Source of the DNA: Paracentrotus lividus
Taxonomy: Eukaryota; Echinodermata; Echinoidea; Camarodonta; Echinidae
Assembly (NCBI GenBank): GCA_940671915.1
Contig: CALNVZ010002017.1
Location: 1-64,000 of the forward strand
Direction of reading: 5' to 3'
DNA: 64,000 bases
The position numbers and the translations under genes were made by a program. This document shows, piece by piece, positions 10,366-22,590 of the stretch. Under the pieces are notes generated by a model. That model had not been told where the DNA came from and did no database searches. It was given only the letters and a program-made list of their open reading frames with translations. Each line of letters starts with the position of its first letter. The first letter of the stretch is position 1.

Positions 10366-12662
10366 ATGTATGAAGTGCTCATTTCCAAAAGGTACTACAT
10401 CCATTTTCCATCTTTAGTTTTTGTTACATTAATCTATTCATTTTTAGCACCTATACAAACTGTTACAAACAGAAACATGAATTTTCAATGGGAAGGAAGA
10501 AAAATCATTTCCTTTCCAAAAGGTACTACATCTTTTTTAGTTCGTTTCCATAAGGTACTGCATCCACTCTTATGTAGTCCCATGTATTTGTTTTTATTGC
10601 ATGTAAATATTTTTTAGTTGGCTGGGTTCCCCTGAGCATCAGTGAAAATTTGAAAACGTGTGTACTCAATGCAACGTTTGATTTTTTTTTAAACATGGCA
10701 TCTATTTTAAGCTATATGAAATAGTACAAAATGTACTGTTTTTTAAAATAACAAATTGCTGAGATACATGGTAATTTACATACTCTGAGACATATCGTTT
10801 CCAAAAGGTACTACATCCATCAGAACAAACAATTAAAAAATCATTTACGTACAAAATTGTAGACCTATATATATTTATTAGACTGGTTTCCTTTTTAAAC
10901 AATCTGTACACATCAATTCCAAACAAACACTCCTATCAATGAAAAATAAAAAAAACGTGTTTTTCTCCGAACTAACAAAGAATGTACCTTTTGGAAATGA
11001 CCTCTTCATATATCGATACCCAACAAAAAAAGTAAGTCCCCCCCCCCTAATCAAAATGATGTAACTTTCGAACGGGCTTGTTTTAGGCACAATAATTTGG
11101 AAGGAACTTTTCTACATTTATTGAGTACCTTCTGTGAAAAACTGACATTGATCACTTGAGACATGCATGAGTGATTAATGTTTAAAGCAAAAATTGACAT
11201 TTTCAAAAGTCACAAGGGTCATTTTGTAGGCTGTAAAAAAAAACAACGTTGTGAATTTTTTTTTGTACCTTGTGTTTATTTGTATTTTTTTTTTTTGTAG
11301 TGTTATCATCCTAAATTTGGTCATCCAACACCAATCCCGATACGTTTCCCTTTTTCTTTTAATCGATGAGTGAGCACAATTTTTTAAAATTATGCTCAGG
11401 CCTCCAAAAACGGTGAAATCCAACAATTTTGTTTAAAGAATAAACTTCAGATATTATCATCAACATTATCGACACTTTTTGGGAGAAAATGAGCACTATT
11501 CGTCGCGTCATGGACGAGTGAGTACACTTTAAAGGTGACTTTTGTAAATTTTGTAATGACAATTTTGCCTTTAACGTATGTTTATTCATGCATGACGAAA
11601 AGGTTTTGATATTACTCAACACCTTTTGGTTAAAAGTTCCAGCATGTTGATTTTGGGTTTGTTTTTGCCTTGAGATTGTACACAATGTCAATTGAGAGGA
11701 AATCAAAATTTTAACAAAATTGACATTCGGCTTAATTTCATTCGTGATTTTTGTTAATTCTACTGAGAGTTTTTTCCATGAAACTTGGCACACAACTTTT
11801 GGGTGGTACTTGCTAACAGGAACAAACGCTAAATTCATAATCTGATAAGGCATGGAGTGGGGCCAAAGGTCTGAAATTTCTTCTTATTTGCATGCTTTGC
11901 TAATAACTTCTGCTCACTGAAGCGTAAAACCTTGGAATTTTCGTGAAACTCAAATCAAATGAAGTATCCAAGAAGGTCTGTGACAGTTATTCAAAGTAAG
12001 CAATTGAATTTTAGTCCACAAGCGAAAAAAGCGGCTTTTCACGTATAACGTGTTCATTGGAGCGTGAATTTTTGAAAAAAAATAATAATTTGACATACCT
12101 ATAGCAAACAATATTGATAAAATGATTTTATTAAATAAAAATGGAACAATACTTATCTTAGAAATATGAAAATATCTTTTTTTGTATTATTAAGTGTCAA
12201 TTCAACCGTGAATTGATGGGTATTGTTAAAAACACTCTTTCAGAATGCGTATTCCGTCATAATCACTAATTTTTAAAAGTAAAAATGTGTAAAAAAATGC
12301 AGTTTTTGCAAATGTTACCTCATGTTCATCCAACCGTGAAATTTAATGCAAAAGTCGTTTGATGTGTTAGAAATTGAGTGCAACAACCCTTCTGAATTTG
12401 TTTAAATAATATTAAATTAAAGTTATGAAATTAACCTTGCGATTTTCGAAAAGTGACACGTTTGCCTTTTGACTGTACTCATTGAAGCATGACATACCGA
12501 ATTTTAGTAAAACTCGATCAAATGGAAGCTGATAAAATTACCTACAAGCACATGTAATAAAATTCGTAAAACTCCTATTTGTTAAAAAAGTTACAGCAAT
12601 TTAATTAGGGGGGGGGGGGAACTTACTTTTTTGGTTGGGTATATAACAATGAACTTTGTTTA
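10366..12662. repeat. dispersed repeat with AAAAGGTACTACATCC words, split by a MITE
   Basis: CCAAAAGGTACTACATCC or close variants occur near 10387, 10517 and 10803. The stretch 10690-11018, resumed at 12640, matches 50760-50864 plus 51799-52063 (shared words CATGGCATYTATTT, GAAATAGTACAAAATGT, ACATCCATCAGAACAAA, CACTCCTATCAATGAA). In this copy a TA-flanked element (11019-12639) interrupts it; in the other copy an L2-like LINE does. It is a dispersed noncoding repeat of unknown class. Confidence 0.65.
11019..12639. mobile_element. TA-flanked TIR element (mariner-type MITE)
   Basis: The left end CCCAACAAAAAAAGTAAGT, then a C run and TAATCAAA, is mirrored at the right by TTTAATTA, a G run, ACTTACTTTTTTGGTTGGG. 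TA dinucleotides flank both ends (11017-11018, 12640-12641). The paralogous uninterrupted site survives at about 52049-52062. The longest frame inside (minus strand 11359-11853, 164 codons) has no recognisable transposase motif, so the element looks nonautonomous. TA duplication fits the Tc1/mariner group. Confidence 0.8.
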
Positions 12663-13191
12663 AACCCCTTAACCTTTCTCCTTTTCTCTCTTCCTCTCAT
12701 TCTTAATCTTTATCTCTCGTCTTTCTCCTCTCGAGCTAGCTTTATTTGATTATTTCTTCCCTTCCGGACGCGTACGCATACGCCAAAAGTTTAAATCGGG
12801 AATTCGTTTCTCATGTAGAAAATTGTGGTAATGTTGAAATGAATTGAATTGTTCTCGATTTTCTTCCACGTTACAAGGTTATTTCTTTAATTGATATTGA
12901 AAATGAATATATCTTTGTCCTATTCCTCAATAATTTAGCCCCAAAAAGCTTGTGAAAAGCTAAAAATGTTTCTCCATATAATATGGAATTAGCTCGGCTT
13001 CTGTAGAAGCCCGTCGGGTCTAAAGGGTTAAGATATCTTACACCTATCAGAATCAAAGTGTTTTTACTTTGAAATATTAAGTCTCTTCCTATAAAACTAT
13101 ACATTTTCTGAAATGAAAGTTCCCATGGATTTCAAAATTTATGACAAAGTAGGTAATATTAGTTACATCTTATGTAGGGAATTTCTTGCTA
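12640..13191. other. gene-free stretch
   Basis: After the end of the interrupted repeat there is a CT-rich tract near 12675-12745 and AT-rich sequence. No gene is visible. Confidence 0.4.
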
Positions 13192-13892
13192 AACCCCTCA
13201 AAAAATGTCTTGCAATTCAACTTTGAGTCCTCGTATCTTTTTTGTTAATTGTCTATAATTCATTAATTTTATACCATTGGAAAGTTCATTTATTCCTCTT
13301 TACACTGATACCCCATTTGTAAAGGTTGTGCAATGCTTGAATGCACAGTATTCCCGAATACAAATCAAAGTCAGAAGTGGAAAGTTGCCAAATGAATGGC
13401 TATTGTTGAAAGGCAGAGTTTCTATTGAGAATCATTAAATGGGTCATGCATTATTCCTCAATGTTTTCACTTATTGTTTTGAAGATGAAATGTGCCTTGC
13501 CCAAGGTATTTTTCTTGGCAGTGCTTGTTTTTCATGAGTAGTCGTTTGATAAATTACCTGAAACATTATTTGACATTCAACCAAGAGTATCCAACATTGT
13601 ATTGAGCGCCTAACGCACAAACCAAACAAACACAAAGAAACACAAAAACCTTTTATACAGTTAAGAACTCGATGTAAGCAATAGCCATTCATTTGCCAAC
13701 TTTCCTTTTCTGACTTTTATTCGAGTTTGCGAGTACTGTGCATTCAAGCATAACATAACCATCACAAATGGGGTATTAATGTGACAAGGAATAAATCAAC
13801 TTTCCAATGATATCAAATTTAACCATCATAAACAATCAAATAAAAAGATATGAGGGCTCAAAGTTGAATTGCAAGACATTTTTTAAGGGGTT
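13192..13892. mobile_element. palindromic MITE, TA target
   Basis: Ends AACCCCTCAAAAAATGTCTT and AAGACATTTTTTAAGGGGTT are inverted copies flanked by TA. The inverted similarity continues for about 210 bp per arm (13192-13403 and 13673-13892), around a loop of about 270 bp. No protein is encoded. A mariner-type hairpin MITE is inferred from the TA duplication. Confidence 0.8.
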
Positions 13893-14189
13893 TATTTTCT
13901 AGGGCCCCCATTTTTCACATTTGGAGCCCCCACTGCATTCCTCTTTCCTTTGAATCGGATTTGAATTGCTAACAAAAAATCCATTCCAAAAATGCATCGT
14001 TATATGGAATATCTTTTTTTTTATGTGAAAAATAATGAGAACAAGTGGGGGGGGAATCTCACGATCAGGGCAGGGGTCCAATTCCACCCCCATTATGATA
14101 GTATAGGAATAAAGCATTCCGCGGAGTTGTTTAGCGAGTGTGCAGTGCAGTGCACTGCATATCGCTGAACAACGACGGGAAAATGCGTT
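13893..14189. other. gene-free stretch
   Basis: A short palindrome lies at about 14137-14160 (GTGCAGTGCAGTGCACTGCA). No gene is visible. Confidence 0.4.
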
Positions 14190-16445
14190 ATTCCTTTTAT
14201 AAGATGGCTAAGTAATTTCGAACGCGAGGTCAATATACCTTGGATGAGAAAGAAATAATGAAATAAATCTAATATCAAAGTATATGTGATGCGTCACGTC
14301 GAAATGAGAGACTAGTCGCGATTTTTGAAATCCATCTTATTTGATATTATTGATCCCTGATTTGTTGCCTTGAATTTGATATATAACCCGACTGTAAAGA
14401 GTAAATAGAAGTTGAGATATTAGCCTCTGAACGCGAGGAGAATTGTGCTTTGGAAATCAAAATAAGAGAAAAACGTCTGCGAAGTTTGACTTCCGTTTGA
14501 GTCCGCGCAGAAAAATAAGAATATTTTGTCACGTTGTACTCACCGAAATGCCCTAGCAACCACTTGTTACAAAGGTGAAACGATGACCAATGAGGAGGCT
14601 GCATTCAGGTATACAGAGAACAATACTCGTCCGTCACGCATGATCGAGGCAAACGGTGATGTTGTCTAAATAACATTCAATCTTCTCCAAAAAAAAAAAA
14701 GAAGCTGAATTTGGTTAGTTGTTTTATATCTTCGTCAATAAATAAAAACGTCATGCTCTTTCTAATTCTTTAGAAAAAGTCCGCTCTTTTAAGAAAGTGT
14801 TTACCAATCCTGGCGCTAAATTAGTTAGAAACAAAACTATTTTAAAACCTTTTTTGGGTTTTATTCCGATGTTTGCGTGCGTTCTTTGAATGTCAATCGC
14901 GTATACTCTTACTCATAATAAAGCGAGTCATTTTGATCTGAACTCTGTTGGAAATTTTGAACATAATAATGGTCTATAGACTAAATTATTCTTGTACAGG
15001 CTTATGAATTTTGTTTATATTCTTTGAATAAGTATATGATAGAGATAAGCCTCCAAAATGTTTTAATAAATATTTGCACTCACACGAATGTATTATGAAT
15101 TTCTCTGATCACGTTTTATGAGTGGCTAGGTTGCTTAAGACAATGAAAATAAAAACGTAAATGATTTGCTCGATCTCGTCTTTTATTGATCAAACTTGTT
15201 AGCAGTAATAAGAAGATATTAATAATTTTTTAGAAATGAATTATTTTAAAAGTAAATCGTATTTTGTTTCGTCGTGTTTAGTAAAACGCTACTTTCTTAA
15301 CACGTTACTTTGTAAAATAAACTGCAGAAGACTTTAACCTAAATACTTGTATCAGAAGTATTATCACGTCACCTCTTTTGTATGCTCTATGTTTCCCTGA
15401 TGGAACCAAATTTGTTTATAGGGAGGTTTTAATTTCCCATCAGGACAACAGATATCGCGGCCCTTAAAATAAAATGCTGAAATTAACATTCATTTGGATC
15501 CAGATAGCTAAGTCAAGCAATAAGTAGCTTTTCCCACATAACCCCCCCCCTCTCCCACCCGATTGTTAGATTTGACATTCGTTTGCGTTTGCGTGCTCCG
15601 CTATCCCGGATGAAACAGCTTTATTCACAGCAGGTTGTGGCATCGCACGCAAAATTTCTGAGTGCAGCTAAAGCACAGAGTTAAATACGCACTTATGTAA
15701 CTCTATGAGCTAAAGAGAGTTTAGTTCGCTATTCGCTCACAAAAACGAAACAAAAAGCCAGTTGAAATCACACATCACATGACCGTGAACGTCCAATAAA
15801 CAAAGCCATGCGTTGCTAAGGGCGGAGCTAAACGGAGAGGGGAAATGAGCGTGGACGTTCGCTTGTATGTCCGGAAAAAAAAATTATGACCGAAAAAAAC
15901 ACTCGCCGAAAAACTGCTTTTTTACCACTTTCCCGTTATCATTTTCACTCATTTTTTTAACAGAGCAAAGATGAAGCATGGTAGAACCAGAAAATCAAAA
16001 AAATAAATTTCCTCAAAATTTTGAGTTTTTTATTAGTTTGTCGATTTACTCGGATCTTTGATCTGCGACTTCTCTCTCATTTCGACAAGACGTATCACAT
16101 ATATCCGCCGTAAACGATGCATACAATTATGGAGAGGTTTTGCGACACTTTACGTGCCCTCATTTTACGTGACCTAATTGAGAATAAGCTATGGTACTAA
16201 TCGAAATCTCGACATTTGAGACGCTCATTTTAGTACGTGATCTCATTGAGCCTAAGCTATGGTACTAATCGAAATCTCGACTTTTGAGACACTGCACTGC
16301 GCATGCGCCAAAACCGTGCATTAGACAATTTGGGTGCGCAAAAATCCCACGGGCGTGCAGGGATAGACACTTTTCGCGAATGATCACGTGGTACGCTTTG
16401 ACCAATCAGCAAGCTGGAAATTACTTAGCCATCTTATAACAAATT
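14190..16445. mobile_element. probable decayed element with inverted ends
   Basis: TATAAGATGGCTAAGTAATTT near 14199 is inverted as AAATTACTTAGCCATCTTATA near 16419. Inside these, GATGCGTCACGTCGAAATGAGAG near 14289 is matched in inverted form near 16072-16098 (CTCTCATTTCGACAAGACGTATC). The 2.2-kb interior has no open frame of note. Spacing and inverted order suggest a TIR element whose middle has diverged; an accidental pair of dispersed repeats is possible. Confidence 0.4.
16161..16294 (+). repeat. tandem duplication of about 69 bp
   Basis: AAGCTATGGTACTAATCGAA followed by ATCTCGAC occurs at 16187 and again at 16255, with similar flanks (TTTTACGTGACCTAATTGAG versus TAGTACGTGATCTCATTGAG). Confidence 0.8.
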
Positions 16446-17497
16446 TTCACAAACTTGGCTTGTACTTTTGGCATCTCAAAATAAATAAGCGTGCAAATTT
16501 TCATACGTCTATCTCAAATACTTTTATTTACAGACATACACTGCCCTCCAAAAGTTTGGGTACACCTGATGTCAGCTTTGTTTTGGATCATTTTGAGGCA
16601 TATGTGAAATATAACCCTCTACTGTTGTTTGTATTTTGAGACAACACTTCATTACTTATGCAATTTATGCAAATTAAAGGTCTATTTTTTAAGAAATTTA
16701 TCAATATTTTGTTTTAGAAATTGCAATGAAGCCCAATTTTTTGTTAAAAGTTGCTGAGTATAATAGTCAACAACATTTTTAATAAAAAGGTGGACTTTCT
16801 CATGGATTCCTTTGTATTCTTTTGTTTGTCTATTTTTCTACTTTCTATTGTCTTCCATTATTATTATTTTTTTAAATGTATTTCTTAATGTTTTTGTCTC
16901 TTTTCTGTTTATGAAATGAAAGCAAAATATTATGTTACATTCTATTTAGGTCTGAAATGCAATTTAATGCAATGTTGCATCACCTCAACACAAAGGGCAA
17001 TGTTCTTATATAGAACAAAAGTTGCACTAAGCTTTAAAGGAAAAAGTCACCAAAAGGCATATTTGGGGTAGGCAGCGGTTGTGCAGCAGTCATGGATGTT
17101 TGATAGTTGGTTAAATTGGCCGAGACCCCTCCCCCAGTCAGAACAGTCACAATTCAGTCTCTATATAAAAAGTAAAAGGAACCATTCTTTTGACGTGTAC
17201 TTAAGAAAGTTTTAAAATATCGAACAATTCAATTATTGCCCATTAGTGTACTGAAGGCACCATTCACCTGAATTGCTCTACAACACTCCTAATTGCATGT
17301 AAAAGGTTTTAAGCATCATCTTGGATTTTTTTAAATCAATCAAGGTACATTTCAGAAACATAAAAGAGCCAAAAACATTGCAAAATACATAAAAATTTAA
17401 ACAATTGAACACAATAGAAAGTAATAAAACAAAATAATACAAAGGTATTCATGAGAAAGTCCAACTTTTTAATCATAATTTTGTTAAGTATTATATT

Positions 17498-17680
17498 TTT
17501 GGCGATATCTGTAAAGCCTACGTGATGATATGTATTGAACGTAGGCTAGCTAGCAAAACATTAATGTGACCTCCCAGGCACGGGGTCAAAGGGTGCAACA
17601 TCATGGCGAAGATCACATAATAAACGTGACTGTAAACCTGCAACAACTCCCGTCTAAACCTCCATCATTCTGATAATACA
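17498..17680 (+). repeat. Gypsy 5' LTR
   Basis: Matches the 3' LTR from GGCGATATCTGTAAAGCC to CATTCTGATAATACA with few differences. The 3' copy starts TGTGGCG, whereas this one reads TTTTGGCG, so the terminal TG has mutated. The sequence just after it, TGATGTCAGAAGT, is in the position of the tRNA primer-binding site. Confidence 0.85.
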
Positions 17681-19202
17681 TGATGTCAGAAGTTAATTAC
17701 TTGAAAGTAGGAGAAACGAACTAAGGAATGGAACAATCAAGCTTTTAAATCAGGCCAGTTCATTCCAATTATTCGTATTTCAAACTAAGTTTACGAATTG
17801 TGATGAGACGGCGAGAGTGAAAATAGTGCACTCATTATGCAGGTTGATTGTGTGCATGAATAGCGAACAGCTGATTCATTGTTGTTGTATCGTGTAGCGG
17901 TCAGTGCACGAATATAAAGCACATAGAATCGGCACATCATAAAAAACATGAATACACAATGAAAATGAACATGAATAGGGTCTAGAGTCATAATTGTTTA
18001 AAATTACAAGAGACGAGACTGTAAATGGGCTATTTCACGTTAAGTGTACACTTTTTAAAAAATGGGGTTTTCCTCATTTCGGTATGTTTTGAACAATTAG
18101 TAGATCATTGCCTTTTATTTGATGGACCTTATCAACAGCAACCTACAGTTCAATTTTTGTAATACGGCAAACATTTTCTTTAATATCAGCATTTTAAGTG
18201 CATTTTTAACGGAAAAGGATTCTCATTTCATAATTTTGAGTATCTTCACTAATATCATACATGAATATCTTGAAAGTTGTGTGAAATTTTAATGCTTTAT
18301 AGTAAGTATAGCCTTTATGAAACATCATGAATCTTATTTGACCGAATTTGGCAAAGAAATGTGGAAGTGATGAATATTTGTAAAACGTATCTTTTCCGTT
18401 AAGTTAAAAACATGTCCTCTCCATAACACTGAGGTCAGCAGCAGTGAGATAAAATGATATGTATAGCCCAAACTCTGTATAAATAATCTTAAGTATGTTT
18501 GAATATGAGGTCATGTCACAAATCAATGAACAAAATATGTGATATATAATTTTATTGCTCGATAAATTTGATGCCTTTATTTTCCGTTAAAAGTGTGTCC
18601 TCTCCATAACAGGTATTTCTTCATATTCTGAAGCACTGAGGCTTGCACTATCTATGACACTGTATACAATAATAATATACCTCCATTTAATATCATGAAA
18701 CGTGATTTTCCATCTAAACATCTATAGATGGTCAGTATCTCACACTAATGCAATGTTAAACTGAATGTCCTCTCCATAACAGGGTCACCCATGTTTTAAA
18801 TAATGTACACAAACAATTATTTTAAAAGTATAATCACTTCCTTATTGTAAGAAATATTTTAAATGTTGTTCCACTTAATATTAGAATTCATAAGATATCA
18901 TTTCAACAGCAATAATTTTATTTTGGCAGTGATTTTCAGTAATTCATTTATGTAATTGGGTAATTTGTGAATACAAAGACAGAAATATTCTCATAATATA
19001 GTTTAATATCAAATAAATTTTAAAGGATATTATTTGTAAGTGTGTAACTGACCAAATTTATTGATCACTGCAATCATTCACCAACTGGTAGCAATATTAT
19101 TTATGCCATTAGGTTGTTACGGAGAGGACACATTTTTTTAACCAGGCACGTCAGGTACGGAAACAATGTGTGGGCCAACTGCAATGCACCACTTTTACTT
19201 AT

Positions 19203-19565
19203 GGGCAATGCCACGGTAACTAAGGGTGGTATCTGACTTCGCGGAGACGTCTCCGCGAGTGATAAAAAGTATTAGAGACGTCTCCGTGACAATTTATAAA
19301 AACTGTGACAAAGCAGTTTCAAAGAACTGTCTCAATAGTTTCCACGACCCATGAAATGTCTCGAGACGTCTCCGCGACAAATATTGAAACTTGTCACGGA
19401 GACGTCTCCAGTACGTCTCCCGCGACGATTCATAAGTCGCGGAAACAACATTGACATGGTTCTTTGAAACTGCTTTGTCACAGTTTTTGAAAATTGTCGC
19501 GGGGATGTCGACGAGCGACCAGGCGCGGATACAGGGGGGGGGGGCGACGGCCCCCCCCCCTAGCC

Positions 19566-19607
<42 letters not shown>

Positions 19608-19705
19608 AGGCAAAATAGACGAGCGGGCCGATTGACCTCCAATCTTACCCCTACAGCTGATACATGATGAACTCCTTAATGGCCACCAAAAAAAAATTAA
19701 CACCT

Positions 19706-19755
<50 letters not shown>

Positions 19756-19989
19756 CTTATCGCTCGACCAGCCTGACATGAAAAAAATTGAGTGTACCAT
19801 TTTGCTCGCCCGATGTAACGGAAAAAAAATTTGGGTGTACCAAAATCTGAAATTCCGATTTTTGGCCCCCCTGTTTATAAATCCTGGATCCGCCACTGAC
19901 GAGACGTCTTGGGAACGTCCCTAAACTTATTCGCAGAGACGTTCTCCGCGAAAGTGAGATACCCACCCTCTTATTCTGTGGAATTGCCC
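19203..19989. mobile_element. TIR element with GGGCAAT ends and GGAGACGTCTCC repeats
   Basis: Left GGGCAATGCCACGG..GGGTGGTATCT is mirrored by AGATACCCACCC..GTGGAATTGCCC. TTAT flanks both ends (19199-19202, 19990-19993). The interior is built of the palindrome GGAGACGTCTCC and variants, with inverted blocks around ACTGTGACAAAGCAGTTTC. A related copy lies at 49356-50143. It is nested in the 18027-21236 element and is itself split by a G/C-run repeat. Confidence 0.75.
19516..19898. mobile_element. short TIR repeat with G, A and C homopolymers
   Basis: The left end CAGGCGCGGATACAGG and the right end CCTGGATCCGCCACTG are inverted variants. ACGAG lies near both ends (19511-19515, 19899-19903), offset by four bases on the left, so the duplication is tentative. 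The interior is a G run, a C run, about 40 A and about 48 C (near 19707-19754), then CCTGTTTATAAATCC. The end sequences resemble those of 26018-32299. Apparent proline- or glycine-rich frames here are homopolymer artefacts. Confidence 0.6.
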
Positions 19990-21333
19990 TTATAATAATT
20001 TATTTATCAGTTAAGATTTTGTTTTTTTATCAGTTATATTAAGTATACAACCTATATTTTCATTTTTTTTTCCAAGAGTTTAAAGTAAGATTTTTTTTAT
20101 TGCTTATTATTTCTATAAATACCAGTTTGTTTGAAAATATGTATGGTTTCTGGATATTTCCTACCATTATCTAACTTACATGTATATGAAAATCAAAAGT
20201 ATATAAAGACTGGTGAATGTATTGAATTAATATAAAAAAGTCAATTTCATAAACATAGTGTCCTCCCAATAATATATATATATAAACGAGTCACTCTTTG
20301 AAAGCTTGGATTATAAATAAAATAGATAATAAGACTTATATATTAAAACTGGTGTATCAAGTTAGACAATATCATATTGATTTTAATTGTAAAATACTGT
20401 TTAAATAACATAAAACAATGTATTGAAGAACAAATCTTTCAGGCGCTACTTGCATATTATGAGATAAAGTTGGAGCTTTATTGATGGTGAATAATTTGAA
20501 GTTTATCCTCTACAATACATGTCATTTGGCTATAATGTTGCAATAATTTATTAGCATGTTCTTACAGAAATTTAAGAAATGAATGATGCATAGCAATTGA
20601 CATATAAAGAGTTCATATTGTGAGGATTTGTTGTTAAACAAAATGTCCTCTCCAAAAGACCTCATTGACTTGAGTTTGGAAGCTAATATTTGATTAAAAT
20701 TTGCATCTACTTGTTTTATTTATCATTTTTAATTGATTAGTTATTTATTTTTTACATAGCATCAAATAATTTAGACGTAAATGCAACACTGTATACCAAA
20801 TTTGAAGTAAATGTAGGGAAGAACAAGAAATTCCCAAGTCATTAAATAAATTAAACCTCCCATTTTCAGTTTTTCTATAGAATACACTTATTTTATGTCA
20901 AAATATGGCCTAAGTGATTAGGAAATATGTGCATCAACATCTGATAAGTATAAATATGCATATAAAAGTACAGAAAACTGTATGTGTGCCATTTACAGGT
21001 GCATTGTAGCTAATGTTTTCTTTGTTAAACCAAATGTCCTCTCCAAACACCTATTTTTGTTACTGTATTTCAATCAAATATTTCAATATGTAAACATAGA
21101 CTTGACGCTCTATAATTTCACATATTTGTGACATATACCCCAAACATTCAGTTTCTGTGCATCTTTTGCTCTAACAACAACTTTCATTTTTGACCCCCAG
21201 TGAGAAAAAAAGTGTACACTTAACGTGAAATAGCCCAAATGTTGCATGGGTCATTAGAAAGAATCTAAAAAGATTTCCACAGACACGAATAAATAAAGTC
21301 AGACACAAACGAAACACTTGAAACATAGTCAAG

Positions 21334-22130
21334 ATGTCGCATTCGTATCTTACACAGATTTCACCGCTAGAATTGAAAGGCAATGTAGCTGAAAACTGGA
21401 AAAAGTTTACTCTGTACAATGTTGCCTCAGGAATGTCAGAACAAGATGACAAATCTCAGACATCTATGCTTCTACATGTGATTGGCGATTCTGCCTTGGA
21501 TGTCTATAAAACCTTTGTATTTGCCGAGGGAGAGAGTTTGAAGCTGAAGAAAGTGTTAGAGAAATTCGAGGAATATTGCATGCCTAAAAGAATCTGACAT
21601 ATGAGAGACATATATTTTTCACTAGGAATCAATTAGTGCATAAGAGTATTGATCGGTACGCAACTGAATTGCGGAATCTAGCTCAGTCGTGTGAATTTTC
21701 TTCGTTGAAAGAGAGTCTAATTCAGGATAGAATTATCTGTTGTATTTTAGACGATGGTCTAATGGAACGTTTATTGAGGCAAGATAATCTCATGTTGGAT
21801 AAAACGTTACAAGTTTGTCGTGCGGCTGACCAAACTCGAGTGCAGACCAAAGCACTGAGTTCCGCAGGGGAAAACGCCTCAATTCCAGTCGATTCTTTCG
21901 ATAGGACTAACAAAAAGTTCTCAGGTAATAAGTCGAAACGGTCTAAACCTCAAAGTGGTGCAGAGCCAAAAAAATGTAGTTCAAGGTCAAAACCATGAAG
22001 TCGTGATACTTGTTCTAAGTGCGGATACGAGCAAAGCAAAGACAAATGTCCAGCGCAAGGTCAAAAATGTAATAAGTGCGGTAAGCTAAATCATTTTGCA
22101 AAAGTATGCCGAAACAAAGTAACCAAGGTC
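21334..22130 (+). pseudogene. gag: Gypsy gag remnant with zinc knuckle
   Basis: Starts MSHSYLTQISPLELKGN and runs 87 codons to a TGA at about 21595. The reading then continues in another frame from about 21600 (SIDRYATELRNLAQSCEF, positions 21645-21700) to a second stop near 21996. A short run then carries CSKCGYEQSKDKC and a CX2CX4HX4C knuckle, CNKCGKLNHFAKVC, at 22068-22109. The ELRNLAQSCEF and DGLMERLLRQ stretches are typical of retrotransposon capsid regions. It would package element RNA. At least one frameshift and one in-frame stop show it is dead. Confidence 0.85.
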
Positions 22131-22590
22131 AATGAACTTCAACACTTAGAAGTAAACTCGCAAGGTTTCATGGTTTGTAGTGTAGAGTCAAAAGAGTCCA
22201 AGAAAGAGTGGATAGTAAAACTAAAAGTGAATGATCAGTTTGTAGACTTTAAACCAGACACAGGTGCGCAAGCAAACCTTATCTCTGAAACAGTCTTCAA
22301 CTGACTAAAACCGAAGCCAAAGTTGCAAAAGTCTAAAGTGAAGCTAGTAGGATACTTTGATGATAAAGCTACTCCAGTCTTAGGTAGTTGGTGTGTACAA
22401 GTTGAGTACAAAGGAATCAAACACAAAGTGTTTTGTCTGGTAATTCATGGAAACAGAAAGCCTCTGTTAGGACTACAGACATGTGAAGAATTGCTTCTTG
22501 TGAAAAGAGTGTTGAATGTTGAACAAATCGAACAGATAGAACAAACAGAACACACAGAACAAATCACAGATCAGAACATTGATCAAGAAT
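22131..22590 (+). pseudogene. pro: Gypsy aspartic protease remnant
   Basis: The retropepsin active site appears as PDTGAQANLI at about 22255-22284, the DTG being the catalytic loop. A TGA lies shortly after, near 22302. The fold's second half ends with KPLLGLQTCEELLL (about 22459-22500), matching the usual xLLGLxxC end of such proteases. A charged run rich in EQ/TE repeats (22518-22590) follows. In an intact element reverse transcriptase should begin here; instead integrase-type linker sequence follows within about 100 bases. Confidence 0.8.

Larger units (their letters stand above)
18027..21236. mobile_element. 3.2-kb ORF-less TIR element with dispersed TGTCCTCTCC motif (element A)
   Basis: The left end GGGCTATTTCACGTTAAGTG, continuing TACACTTTTT, is perfectly inverted at the right end. 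AAAT flanks both sides (18023-18026, 21237-21240). Inside, TGTCCTCTCC recurs at 18413, 18596, 18766, 20644 and 21035, and inverted at 19121-19130; three of these continue CATAAC. Most are preceded by GTTAA 5-10 bases upstream, as the TIR itself is (GTTAAGTGTACAC). No frame above noise. A 4-bp duplication and GTGTACAC ends are shared in style with 28834-32101. Superfamily unknown to me. Confidence 0.82.

Noticed and set aside
11359-11853. 164-codon minus-strand frame as a transposase
   Set aside because: No helix-turn-helix or DDE/D pattern; the sequence is AT-driven and lies in a noncoding MITE.
19651-19924. Polyproline / polyglycine frames
   Set aside because: They are translations of a C homopolymer of about 48 bases inside a short TIR repeat.
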